From NCBI GenBank assembly GCA_938024995.1, contig CALJDU010000095.1, positions 1-49,655 of the forward strand: a stretch of 49,655 nucleotides of DNA, given 5' to 3'. The notes below the pieces were generated by a model. That model did not search any database, had not been told where the DNA came from, and saw only the letters and a program-made list of their open reading frames with translations. The DNA is from an uncultured bacterium (lineage in GTDB: Bacteria; Myxococcota_A; Polyangia; Polyangiales; Houyiibacteriaceae). The stretch's first letter is position 1, and every line of letters begins with the position of its first letter. The translations under genes were made by a program, and so were the position numbers. Shown here piece after piece: positions 18,401-25,624 of this stretch.

Positions 18401-18866
18401 GGGCTCGTTCATCATTGAGGAGCTCACGGAGCTCGTGGAACAAGCGGTCCTCGAGGAATTCCGCCGCATCAGCGAACGAGGCGGCGTGCTTGGCGCGATG
18501 GAGCGGATGTACCAGCGCACGAAGATCCAGGAAGAGTCGCTCTATTACGAGCACCTCAAGCACAGCGGCGACCTGCCGATCGTTGGCGTGAACACCTTCC
18601 TCGATCCAAACGGGAGCCCGACCGTGATCCCGGAGGAGGTGATCCGCTCGACGACCGACGAGAAGGAGTCCGCGATCGCGGGGCGTGACGCCTTCATGCA
18701 CGCGAATGGCGCGGCCGCGGCGACTCAGCTCAAGGCCCTGCAGCAAGTCGCGCTCGACAACGGCAACGTGTTCGCCTCGCTGATGGAAGCCTGCAAGGTA
18801 TGCACGCTGGGGGAGCTCAGCGGCGCGCTCTACGAAGTTGGCGGGCAGTATCGCCGAAACATGTAG
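15405..18866 (+). CDS. icmF: fused isobutyryl-CoA mutase IcmF
   Basis: An 1153-residue fusion in the IcmF order. The N-terminal cobalamin-binding domain carries DGHDAA (residues 26-31; His28 should ligate cobalt). A MeaB-like G-protein chaperone domain has the P-loop GTGGAGKS (about 207-214) and INKFDKRG. The C-terminal large mutase domain has RFHYLSAGSSAKRLSTAFD, SVSMTINGPAPMLLGFFMNAA and YSVSISGYHIAEAGANP. IcmF enzymes interconvert isobutyryl- and n-butyryl-CoA using adenosylcobalamin, and the fused GTPase guards cofactor loading. It is slightly longer than typical IcmF (about 1090). The acyl-CoA carboxylase at 47939 works on related CoA esters but is not adjacent. Confidence 0.95.
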   Translation: MLKPADAAPYQPEHHVRIVSAASLFDGHDAAINIMRRILQASGAEVIHLGHNRSVAEIVDCAIQEDAQGIAITSYQGGHVEYLKYMRDLLNERGAHQVRIFGGGGGTILPSEIDELHAHGIDKIFSPDDGRALGLQGMINVVLKGCDYPAATPPYDALFEGVARRDHKSIAKLITIAENFPGEEARIEAKLKEMVGDRVVPVLGVTGTGGAGKSSLVDELVRRFLRDFESESIAVISVDPSKRRTGGALLGDRIRMNSIHDGSSSQDGRVYMRSLATRQSNLALSRYVQESIDICKAAGFDLVIVETSGIGQSDTEITEHSDVSLYVMTAEYGAATQLEKIDMLDFADLIAINKFDKRGSLDAIRDVRKQYKRNHKLFTAKDGSLPVYGTIASQFGDPGTHRLYRAIMDKVAERTDAPLRSTFSVTSAMSEKVHVVPPERVRYLAEIAQASDDYDSFVDAQARIATSMFQLAGTIEMLRGDIGKEKRTIRREGDVVRDLVTKEGEPAALKELIDRYNALEEQLAGDCKRLLKEWPETQKRYRADQYQYTVRGRVIEQPLFTETLSHLKVPRVALPKYTDWGDVLRWLLTENVPGAFPYAAGVFPLKRVGEDPARMFAGEGGPERTNKRFHYLSAGSSAKRLSTAFDSVTLYGENPDHRPDIYGKIGNSGVSIANLDDAKRLYSGFDLADKRTSVSMTINGPAPMLLGFFMNAAIDQGCEKYILSEGLEREVEEKIAKRYADRPRPTYRGELPEGHDGLGLRLLGVTGDQVLPREVYEKIKAEALSAVRGTVQADILKEDQAQNTCIFSTEFALKMMGDIQAYFIERDVRNFYSVSISGYHIAEAGANPITQLALTLANGFTFVEYYLARGMAIDDFAPNLSFFFSNGMDPEYSVLGRVARRIWAKAMKNRYGGNARSQKLKYHIQTSGRSLHAQEIAFNDIRTTLQALYAINDNCNSLHTNAYDEAITTPTEESVRRALAIQLVINKELGLARNENPSQGSFIIEELTELVEQAVLEEFRRISERGGVLGAMERMYQRTKIQEESLYYEHLKHSGDLPIVGVNTFLDPNGSPTVIPEEVIRSTTDEKESAIAGRDAFMHANGAAAATQLKALQQVALDNGNVFASLMEACKVCTLGELSGALYEVGGQYRRNM

Positions 18867-18880
18867 CGCGCTCTTGTCCG

Positions 18881-19921
18881 TTAGAGCGGACGCGCTCCGT
18901 TGACCCAGAAGTTCGGGATCACCCGGTGAAGCCCGCGGAGGTTCTCGTTCGAGAAGCCGAGCTGGAGCGCGAAACTCTCAAGGTGGGCAAACGCTTTCCC
19001 GTGCCTCGCCAAGAGCGCGCTCGCGTCCGCGGAGAGCACGCCGCCGAGCGAGAGGTACTTGAGCCGCGCGAGCTGTTCGCTCGCGATGAGCCGCTCGATC
19101 ACCGTGTCGAGCCGCTGGCTCTCCGTGATCGTGAGCGCGGTGAGCCGGCGGGGTCGGAGCGCGAAGGTGATCGCCTCGTCTTGGGGTGCCGTCATCGTGA
19201 GCTCCGCGAGGCGAGGAAGGTCGAGCTGACCGAAGCGACACGTCACGTCCGCGACCTGGAGCGTGAGCGCGCGGAGGAACGGGAGGTTCAAGGTCCCGAG
19301 GTTCACGCTGGTGGCGGTGATCGTGAGGGTCCGGAGCTTTCTCTTCGAACTCTCGAGCGAGCCCAAGGGCAGATGCGCACCAGGTGCGTCGAACGCCAAC
19401 TCGCGGAGGCAGAGCGGCGCGTATTGGTGCAAGGCTTCCAGGGTGGGCCCGTACTCTTCTCCCTGCGCCGTCGTACTGCGCCCGATCTCGATCCGGCGGC
19501 AGAAGCGGCCGCTTGGATGTGTGGCGAGCGCGCGGAGACCGACCTCGTTCCGGAAGCGGCGGTCGACCTCGTAGTGCGCCGGGAGGGAGGCGTAGCGGCG
19601 GTAGTCGAACGAGAAGCGCGCTTCATCGATGAACCCGAGCCGCCATGTAAACGCGCTCGCCGGGTCGCGATCCCGCGGGGTCTCAAAGTCGGTCAGGGCG
19701 CCGAGGAGATCGTCGCGGTGGTCTTCGAAGAGGTTGGTGATCCGCCGTCGTAGACCGTCGACGCGTGGACCAAAAGGAGCGCTCGCGAGATCGTGTTGGG
19801 CGCGAATGAGCTCGGCGCGGGGGTGTCCCCGATCGGCGAGCAGGTCGGCGTACACCAAGAACATCGGCTCTTGGTCGGGGTTCGCCTCTATCGCGGCGAG
19901 GATGCTCTCTTCATCGCGCAC
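18881..19921 (-). CDS. TIGR02996-domain protein with leucine-rich-like body
   Basis: About 346 residues from a GTG at 19921. The frame is open further upstream, but that part overlaps the divergent gene and reads as low-complexity shadow sequence. The N-terminus ESILAAIEANPDQEPMFLVYADLLADRG is the TIGR02996 repeat-companion domain typical of Myxococcota and planctomycetes, which normally begins within a few residues of the start. The remainder has spaced leucine strands (LRTLTITATSVNLGTLNLPFLRALTLQ and similar), consistent with irregular LRRs. The function is unknown. The family is often expanded and associated with protein-protein interaction. The start codon is uncertain. Confidence 0.72.
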   Translation of the reverse strand: MRDEESILAAIEANPDQEPMFLVYADLLADRGHPRAELIRAQHDLASAPFGPRVDGLRRRITNLFEDHRDDLLGALTDFETPRDRDPASAFTWRLGFIDEARFSFDYRRYASLPAHYEVDRRFRNEVGLRALATHPSGRFCRRIEIGRSTTAQGEEYGPTLEALHQYAPLCLRELAFDAPGAHLPLGSLESSKRKLRTLTITATSVNLGTLNLPFLRALTLQVADVTCRFGQLDLPRLAELTMTAPQDEAITFALRPRRLTALTITESQRLDTVIERLIASEQLARLKYLSLGGVLSADASALLARHGKAFAHLESFALQLGFSNENLRGLHRVIPNFWVNGARPL

Positions 19922-19985
19922 TGTCTCGAACCGTAGCGCAACTGCGGTGTCGCAGGTGATCAAGGGCAAGTGGTAGAGTCGCCTC

Positions 19986-20618
19986 GTGGACCTTTCGGAG
20001 CTTCTGCGAAACGAGGGGATCGCGCCGGATGCAATCGCGCGCGCGGTGCGCCACGCAGAGCGCGACCGGATCCCGCTCGCGAAGATCGTGGTGGAGCACG
20101 ACTTGATGAGCGATGACGCGCTGGCGGATTTGGTCGCCCGCGAGTTCGGAACGGCCGTCGTTGACGTCGATCTGGGTGAGGTCGATCGCGAGAGCGTGAA
20201 GCTCTTCACGCCAGCGGACACCCGCCGCCACTTGTTTATCCCGATCGCGCCAGACCCATCGAACCAGGTCCTGCGCGTCGCGTTCGCGAATCCCCTCGAC
20301 CCCGACGCTCTGGCTTTTGCGCGCGATACCTCAGGCTTATCGGTTCAGCCGCTGGTCGCGACGGTCGCCGGGGTGCTCAGCGCGATCGATCGTGCGTACC
20401 AAGATCACGACACGCGTGTCGTGAATCGGCCGCTCGCGTCGGAGAGCACGCAGCAGATCCGCCACCGCGATCCGCAAACGTCGCCTCTGCATCGCTTGGA
20501 TGACGAGGTCAGCGCGGAACAGCGCCACGAAGCGCTGCTTTTGGCGCTTATCGAAGCGGGGGTGATCACGCGGCAGGATTACCTCGAAGCGGTGAAACGA
20601 TTGCTCCGTCGGCGTTAG
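19986..20618 (+). CDS. stand-alone MshEN / GspE N-terminal domain protein
   Basis: A 210-residue protein from a GTG at 19986. Residues 1-130 match the N-terminal domain of type II secretion and type IV pilus assembly ATPases (MshEN): MDLSELLRNEGIAPDAIARAV, LMSDDALADLVAREFG, then VKLFTPADTRRHLFIPIA, LRVAFANPLDPDAL. MshEN domains can bind cyclic di-GMP. There is no ATPase domain. The C-terminal 60 residues repeat a related helical motif (LIEAGVITRQDYLEAVKRLL). It may therefore be a c-di-GMP sensor or an adaptor for secretion or pilus machinery. It is divergent from the TIGR02996 gene. Confidence 0.75.
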   Translation: MDLSELLRNEGIAPDAIARAVRHAERDRIPLAKIVVEHDLMSDDALADLVAREFGTAVVDVDLGEVDRESVKLFTPADTRRHLFIPIAPDPSNQVLRVAFANPLDPDALAFARDTSGLSVQPLVATVAGVLSAIDRAYQDHDTRVVNRPLASESTQQIRHRDPQTSPLHRLDDEVSAEQRHEALLLALIEAGVITRQDYLEAVKRLLRRR

Positions 20619-20801
20619 AAAATCGCACAGCGGACATCTTTGTCGTAGCGAGCACCTGAACGGGATGCCACGGGAGGGGAAGGAAAGCGGTTTCTGACCT
20701 GGCGCGCTTCCTGCTCTACGTACCCCCCGAGCGGGTCGGCCAAGGAGTCGGTTTGCATCAACTTGCCAGTGTTTTGGGGGTGTTTCCTCTGCTTCATTGG
20801 T
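20619..20801. other. start of a 303-base intergenic region, nothing recognised before the promoter
   Basis: Between the MshEN gene stop (20618) and the next gene (20922) no ORF with a ribosome-binding site or codon bias was found. The first 180 bases contain no evident hairpin with a T-tract and no repeat-family match. The downstream part holds a promoter-like sequence and a leader, listed separately. Confidence 0.4.
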
Positions 20802-20830
20802 TTGACACGGATAACCCCAAAGAGTAGCGT
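20802..20830 (+). promoter_or_regulatory. sigma70-like promoter for the Cys-rich lipoprotein gene at 20922
   Basis: A perfect TTGACA (20802-20807) is followed after 17 bases by TAGCGT (20825-20830), which fits the TAnnnT -10 pattern. Transcription would start near 20837, giving a leader of about 85 bases. The leader ends with a strong Shine-Dalgarno GGAGGA (20910-20915) placed seven bases before the ATG. Confidence 0.5.
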
Positions 20831-20921
20831 CCCGCGGCTTCGCTTCACGTCCTTGTGAATGAGGCTGGAGACGTGGATCGAAATGAGCGTCCCGTTCGCT
20901 CAATAGTTCGGAGGAATTTTG

Positions 20922-22448
20922 ATGAAGAAGCTGATTGGCTTGATTTGTGTGATGGGGCTTGGCCTCGTCACGGTGGGCTGCGGAGACGATGACGACCGCA
21001 CTGAGGACACCGGCGGCATGGAGGACACGTCCATCATGCTTCCGGACACCAACTTGCCGGACACCGGCGACCGTCCCGACACCCGCTCGCCCGACACCGG
21101 AAGCCCCCCCATGGGATGTCAGACCGGTATCGCGTGTAACCCTGATCGCGGTTGTCCCGGCGCTGGCGCGGAGTGCATCGCGCAGAACGCTGGCGAGTTC
21201 GGCGGCGCGGGCGACCCCATCGACATGCTCCCCGGCGGCGGTAACAGCATCGCGGTTGTCGCGTGGCAAGACGGCTACTGCACCCCTGTTCTTCCGTCAG
21301 CGGCGGTTCCGCTTCCCTGTGACCCCGACGCCGATGACGACCCCGTCTGTGGCGACTGCGCGTCCTGCATCGGTCTCGGCGGCGGCACCCAGTCGCTCTG
21401 CCTCGCGGACTGCCAGGCGGCCGCGAACGACAACGACACGTGCCGTGACGGCTACGACTGCAACCTCACCATCGAGGTTTGCTTCCCGGGCTGCGGCACC
21501 GACGAAGAGTGCCGCGTGACGCGCCTCGAGACGAACGGCGTCGACGGCCTCCAGAGCCCGGACGACTGCATGGCCGCTCCCGCGGACTGCGGCGGCTCGG
21601 CGACGAACTTCGACCGCCTCACCTACGACACCTCGTCCGCCGCGACCTGCAGCACGGACACGTACCGCTGCGAAGGTTCGCCCAGCAACGCGGACGCCGA
21701 GGGCGGCGACCCGTGCACCGAGGATGTTGAGTGCGAGGCCGAGGGCTTCTGCATCGGCGAGACGGACGAGGGCGCGTGGGACTCCGGTTACTGCACCCGC
21801 TTCCGTTGTGACATCGACGGCATCGACTGCGCCGGCGACGGCGTCTGCCAGGAGCGTGGCTTCGGTATCGCGATCTGCTCCGCTGGCTGCACCGTCGCTG
21901 ACGGCGCGGACCCGGCCGACAACTCCACGTGGGTTGGCGAGCAGGCCAGCGCCCGTGGCGGTTGCCGCGAGGGCTACGGCTGCTTCTGGAACGGCACCGG
22001 CGGCGCGGGCGTGCCCGACAACGGCGCGTGTGTCCCGACGAACCTCAACGCGGTCGCCGCGCCCAACGTGGGTGGCGAGTGTGAGGACGATGAGGACTGC
22101 TGGTCGCCCTTCGGCAACGGCTTCTGCATCAACTCGGACGACGACTCGTCCTTCCCCGCGGGCTACTGCTCGTACCGTGACTGCGCGGCGCCTGGCCTCC
22201 CGGCCGACGTCTGCGGAGCCGAGACGCTCTGCATCGACGCCGACGGCGAGTCGGGCGACCTCACCATCTGCGTGAACGAGTGCGCGACCCCCGAGGACTG
22301 TCGTCCCGGCTACGGCTGCAACGACACCGACGGTGACCCCGCGACGCCAGGCTTCTGCTTCGACAGCTGCACGCCAGGTGGCACCGACTGTCGTGACGGA
22401 GAGACCTGCACGGCCGAGCCAGGCTCGATGTTCGGCAGCTGCCGCTAA
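20922..22448 (+). CDS. large cysteine-rich lipoprotein with Asp/Thr/Pro tether
   Basis: A 508-residue protein. ATG 20922 is chosen because of the strong GGAGGA site upstream. The signal peptide MKKLIGLICVMGLGLVTVGC (lipobox TVGC) is followed by GDDDDRTED and a tether rich in PDT repeats to about residue 62. The rest has dozens of cysteines in loosely repeated blocks such as CDPDADDDPVCGDCASCIGLGGG, GYCTRFRCDIDGIDC, GDPCTEDVECEAEGFCIGE and CEDDEDCWSPFGNGFC. They suggest many small disulphide modules with acidic, possibly calcium-binding, loops. No enzyme motif was recognised. Promoter, good RBS and terminator all surround it, so it is probably a well-expressed single-gene unit for a surface protein. 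Confidence 0.8.
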   Translation: MKKLIGLICVMGLGLVTVGCGDDDDRTEDTGGMEDTSIMLPDTNLPDTGDRPDTRSPDTGSPPMGCQTGIACNPDRGCPGAGAECIAQNAGEFGGAGDPIDMLPGGGNSIAVVAWQDGYCTPVLPSAAVPLPCDPDADDDPVCGDCASCIGLGGGTQSLCLADCQAAANDNDTCRDGYDCNLTIEVCFPGCGTDEECRVTRLETNGVDGLQSPDDCMAAPADCGGSATNFDRLTYDTSSAATCSTDTYRCEGSPSNADAEGGDPCTEDVECEAEGFCIGETDEGAWDSGYCTRFRCDIDGIDCAGDGVCQERGFGIAICSAGCTVADGADPADNSTWVGEQASARGGCREGYGCFWNGTGGAGVPDNGACVPTNLNAVAAPNVGGECEDDEDCWSPFGNGFCINSDDDSSFPAGYCSYRDCAAPGLPADVCGAETLCIDADGESGDLTICVNECATPEDCRPGYGCNDTDGDPATPGFCFDSCTPGGTDCRDGETCTAEPGSMFGSCR

Positions 22449-22466
22449 GCAAGGCCCACTCGTTGG

Positions 22467-22495
22467 AAAAGGGACGGCTTCGGTCGTCCCTTTTT
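22467..22495 (+). terminator. intrinsic terminator after the Cys-rich lipoprotein gene
   Basis: AAAAGGGACG (22467-22476) pairs with CGTCCCTTTTT (22485-22495) around the loop GCTTCGGT, ending in a T-tract. It starts 19 bases after the stop at 22448. Confidence 0.9.
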
Positions 22496-22548
22496 CAATT
22501 GTGTTAACGTTTTCGGAAACGGCTTGTCACAGCTCCCGACAAGTCCTC

Positions 22549-23697
22549 ATGACGAATACCAGAATGACTCGATACTCCTTCCTGCTCTTTGCTTTGAGCG
22601 TCCTCGTCGGCTGCAACGAGAGAATCTGTCCAGATGGCAAGGTCGAGGTGGGGGACCGCTGTGTCGAGCCGGACGGTGGACCGGATGAGGCCGATACCGG
22701 GCCAGCGGATACGTTGGAGACGATGGACTCCAGCATCGTCGACAGCGGTAGTGACATCGGTGACGTCAGCGATGCAGACCTCGGTTGCGACGACTGCGAG
22801 ACCGGCTTTGTCTGCCACGAGGATATGTGTGTCCTCTCTCGTTGCGGAGACGGGATTGTTGACCATTCCGCCGACGAAGACTGTGACGATGGCATGAACG
22901 GCGACGAGGAGGATGGCTGCACAGATACCTGCACCTTCTCGTGCGAGTCGGACGCGGTCTGTGGTGACGGCGACCTTTGTAACGGCAGTGAGCGCTGTGA
23001 CCTCGCGACCCATACCTGTTCCGCTGGAACGGCGCTGGACTGCGACGACGGCGATAACTGCACCTCAGACGCCTGCGACGAGACCGGCTGCGTGAACTCG
23101 CTCATCGACGCCGACGGCGATGGCTACGCGGCGTCGAGCCTTGGCCGTTGTGCGACGTTGCCAACCTCAGGCGGAGACTGCGATGACGACGACGCCAGTA
23201 CGTATCCTGGCGCGCCGGAGCAGTGCGATGACATCAGCCACGACTGCGACCCGCGCACCGACGAGGACACCTCGGACTCACTGCGTTGCTACCCGGACAT
23301 GGATCGGGATCGTTACCCCGGCATGGACGGCGCTTTGGACGCTTGTGTGTGCCCATCGATGTTCGTCCCAGCGAGGGAGGATGGTGAGTTCGATTGTGAC
23401 GATACGAACTCGTTCGTTCACCCTGGATGGACGGGAGAACTCGGATTTCGAATGACGCCAACACCGGGTGGTAGCTTCGACTTCGACTGTGATGGTCGAG
23501 AGACAAAGCAGTTTATTCGGGTTTCGTCGGCGCCTTTTTCGTGCACGCGAACGAGTTTTGGTTGCCTCATGGTGCCAAGCGGAAACCAGCACTGGGTCGA
23601 TGGTCGTGTTCCAGCGTGCGGGGAGTCCGCGATTTCGACCGGTTGCACGGAATCTTGTGTGCCTGGAGAATCTGAAGGAACGCAAGCTTGCCGCTAA
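22549..23697 (+). CDS. lipoprotein with Cys-rich and MopE-like metal-binding motifs
   Basis: About 382 residues from ATG 22549. ATG 22564 five codons later is an equally good start. The signal peptide ends LSVLVGC (lipobox LVGC), and an Asp/Ser/Thr-rich tether runs to about residue 85. Cys-rich modules follow: CGDGIVDHSADEDCDDGMNG (DUF4215-like) and CGDGDLCNGSERCDLATHTC. A MopE-like putative metal-binding motif is DADGDGYAASSLG, then GGDCDDDDASTYPGAPEQC and a second, less regular one with DMDRDRYPGMDG and FDCDDTNSFVHPGW. The Asp-rich loops look like Ca or Cu sites. The last 90 residues are unlike the rest and unrecognised. It probably acts on the cell surface. Confidence 0.78.
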   Translation: MTNTRMTRYSFLLFALSVLVGCNERICPDGKVEVGDRCVEPDGGPDEADTGPADTLETMDSSIVDSGSDIGDVSDADLGCDDCETGFVCHEDMCVLSRCGDGIVDHSADEDCDDGMNGDEEDGCTDTCTFSCESDAVCGDGDLCNGSERCDLATHTCSAGTALDCDDGDNCTSDACDETGCVNSLIDADGDGYAASSLGRCATLPTSGGDCDDDDASTYPGAPEQCDDISHDCDPRTDEDTSDSLRCYPDMDRDRYPGMDGALDACVCPSMFVPAREDGEFDCDDTNSFVHPGWTGELGFRMTPTPGGSFDFDCDGRETKQFIRVSSAPFSCTRTSFGCLMVPSGNQHWVDGRVPACGESAISTGCTESCVPGESEGTQACR

Positions 23698-23751
23698 GCT
23701 CTTGCGTCCCAGGCTGAGTTCGCTTACAACGCCGGCTCCGGAGAAAACCCC

Positions 23752-23904
23752 ATGTATATCTTTAACTTCCGAGATCCTTCCGAACGCCGTCGAGGCAAGT
23801 CCAACCGCAAGCGCGCCAAGCATAAGGCGAAGCAGCGTCGCCGCGTGAACCGCATGCACAAGCGCACGTTGGGTCGTAAGCTCAAGCGCAACGGCGGACG
23901 TTAG
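23752..23904 (+). CDS. 50-residue highly basic protein
   Basis: A short ORF, ATG at 23752 and TAG at 23902-23904, preceded by the purine-rich GGAGAAAA (spacing about four bases) and followed by an intrinsic terminator. The product begins MYIFNFRDPSERRRG and continues with a Lys/Arg-rich helix-like stretch (KRAKHKAKQRRRVNRMHKR, then GRKLKRNGGR). By count 22 of 50 residues are Lys or Arg. The composition is like small ribosome-associated or nucleic-acid-binding proteins, but no family was recognised. Start signal, terminator and amino-acid pattern make it likely to be real despite its size. Confidence 0.6.
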   Translation: MYIFNFRDPSERRRGKSNRKRAKHKAKQRRRVNRMHKRTLGRKLKRNGGR

Positions 23905-23951
23905 CCCGCGGGACGTTCCCGGCTCCAACAGGAGCGGGTCTCCAAATGACG

Positions 23952-23975
23952 AAGGCTGCCGAGAGGCAGCCTTTT
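23952..23975 (+). terminator. intrinsic terminator after the basic small ORF
   Basis: AAGGCTGCC (23952-23960), loop GAGA, GGCAGCC (23965-23971) and TTTT. It lies 47 bases after the stop of the 50-residue ORF. A weaker hairpin GCTCC-AACA-GGAGC precedes it at about 23920-23936. Confidence 0.85.
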
Positions 23976-24035
23976 GTCGTTCAGCGTTCGTTGGGGGCGC
24001 GCCATGCTCAGCGAGCCATGTTGCTCAGCGTGAGC

Positions 24036-24875
24036 CTAGCCCTGTTGCTCAGCGCGCTCAGCGCGTTCCTTGTACGCCTCGAGAATGATCGTCGCGGTCT
24101 CTTCAATCGCACGGTTGGTCACGTTGACGATCATCCAGTCGGGGTTCTTCCGGAAGATCGCATGCGCGAACTCCAGCTCCGTACGAACGTGATCACGGAG
24201 GCCGTAGTTGGCGTCCTCAGGCATCCCCAACTGTCGGAGCCGCTGCTTCCGGATCTCGAGCAACAGGTCAATCTCCACGGTCAGCGCGATGACTTTGTGC
24301 CCAGGGACCTCGTAGAGCTCCGGGGGCGGGTCCACGCCCATCACGAGGGGGACGTTGGCGACCTTGAGCCCGCGTCCCGCGAGGTAGGTGGAGAGCGGCG
24401 TCTTGCTTGTCCGGCTCACGCCCGTGAGGACGAGGTCGGCTTTCCGAAGGTTCCGAGGCTCTTTTCCGTCGTCGCTCTTCACGGCGAACTCGATCGCCTC
24501 AACCCGCTTGAAGTATTCGGCCGAGAGCGGCATCTGCGCGCTCGGGATATTGAGCGGTTTGGCCTCAAGGAAGGTGCCGACTTTGTGGATGAGTGAGCCG
24601 ATGACGTCGACCGCCTCCACCTCGTTTTTGCGGGCACACTCGTGAAAGAACTCGCGGAGCTCGGGCCGCACGATCGTAAAGACGACCATCGCGTTCTGCT
24701 TGCCGGCCTTCGTCAGCACCTCGGTCACGGCGTCTTCGTCGCGGATCCGCGTAAAGAGCCGGACGCGAACCTTGTGGTTCGGGAACTGGAGCAACGCGGC
24801 ACGGACGACGCGCTCCGCGGTCTCGCCAGTGGAGTCGCTGACGACGAAAATGGGCTTATGCGCGGGGTCGGTCAC
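24036..24875 (-). CDS. ppsR: PEP synthase / pyruvate phosphate dikinase regulatory protein (DUF299)
   Basis: A 279-residue protein of normal family length. The family's N-terminal FVVSDSTGETAERVVRAALLQF and the central nucleotide-binding LTGVSRTSKTPLSTYLAGRG are intact, followed by VPLVMGVDPPPEL. These bifunctional enzymes use ADP to phosphorylate PEP synthase or PPDK on Thr and use phosphate to reverse it, controlling gluconeogenic flux. The target gene is not in the window. The end of the gene and its downstream flank contain four copies of GCTCAGCG, including a small hairpin just past the stop. Confidence 0.93.
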   Translation of the reverse strand: MTDPAHKPIFVVSDSTGETAERVVRAALLQFPNHKVRVRLFTRIRDEDAVTEVLTKAGKQNAMVVFTIVRPELREFFHECARKNEVEAVDVIGSLIHKVGTFLEAKPLNIPSAQMPLSAEYFKRVEAIEFAVKSDDGKEPRNLRKADLVLTGVSRTSKTPLSTYLAGRGLKVANVPLVMGVDPPPELYEVPGHKVIALTVEIDLLLEIRKQRLRQLGMPEDANYGLRDHVRTELEFAHAIFRKNPDWMIVNVTNRAIEETATIILEAYKERAERAEQQG

Positions 24876-24933
24876 GTGGTCTGGTTTCTCGACGGGTGAC
24901 GATGCGGAGATCGCGCCGACATCATGAAAGCGG

Positions 24934-25434
24934 TCAGGAGGACTTCGGAGCGTAGCTCTCAGTCACGTTGGTCATAAACTGGGCGAGGATTCCGTCCGCG
25001 ACCCGAAGGCGGCGGCTCAATTCCCGCGCGATGTTCATGATAAAGAGCGCGTAGGAGCGGACATCGCGTCGGTAGAAGATGCGATCGACGTCTTCGGTGG
25101 TGATCGAGATGAGCATCGTCGGCGCGACCGCGCGAACCGTCGCGGAGCGCGGCTGGACGTCCAGGATCGACATCTCGCCGAACCAGTCCCCGGGGCCGAA
25201 CATCGCGACGCGCACATCGCCATGTTTGCCCTCTTTGACCACCTCAAGCTCGCCGACGATCACCACGAACATCACCTGACGCTCGTCGCCTTCGGCGATG
25301 ATGGTGTCGCCCGCTTCCACGTGTTCCGTGGTCAGCTCGCGAGAGAGGACAGCGAGGGTCTCGTCGTCGAGCCCTCCAAAGAGACCGATATCTTGCAGCA
25401 TCGCTGCGTGTAGCTTCGGGCGGGGCCGATCCAT
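24934..25434 (-). CDS. cyclic-nucleotide-binding domain protein without HTH
   Basis: A 166-residue protein from ATG 25434. The longer frame to 25554 adds sequence that does not look coding. It contains one Crp-type cNMP-binding domain: IGLFGGLDDETLAVLSREL, GDTIIAEGDERQVMFVVIVGELEVV and the phosphate-binding cassette PGDWFGEMSILDVQPRSATVRA, with the conserved Glu and Arg. After the C-helix (about residues 125-155) the protein ends, so there is no DNA-binding helix-turn-helix. It probably acts as a ligand-binding regulator of a partner protein. It lies divergent from the Ser/Thr kinase gene, with 190 bases between. Confidence 0.85.
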   Translation of the reverse strand: MDRPRPKLHAAMLQDIGLFGGLDDETLAVLSRELTTEHVEAGDTIIAEGDERQVMFVVIVGELEVVKEGKHGDVRVAMFGPGDWFGEMSILDVQPRSATVRAVAPTMLISITTEDVDRIFYRRDVRSYALFIMNIARELSRRLRVADGILAQFMTNVTESYAPKSS

Positions 25435-25624
25435 GGGAGATGAATACCACAGCCGCCCGTGCGCTGCGCGGTTGGCGAACGCCCGCTCGGTCGGTACCCT
25501 CGCGAGACGAGCGAGCCTCCACGCGCGCGATCCCTGAATCTTGATCACCTTCAACGCATCTGTGGTTCTCGTCCGCCCGTGACTGAGCGATCACAAGCCT
25601 GGATGCCGCTCGTATGGTCAGATC

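Noticed and set aside
19922..20221. N-terminal extension of the TIGR02996 protein
   Set aside because: It overlaps the divergent MshEN gene and is Ser/Arg-rich shadow sequence. TIGR02996 domains start close to the N-terminus.
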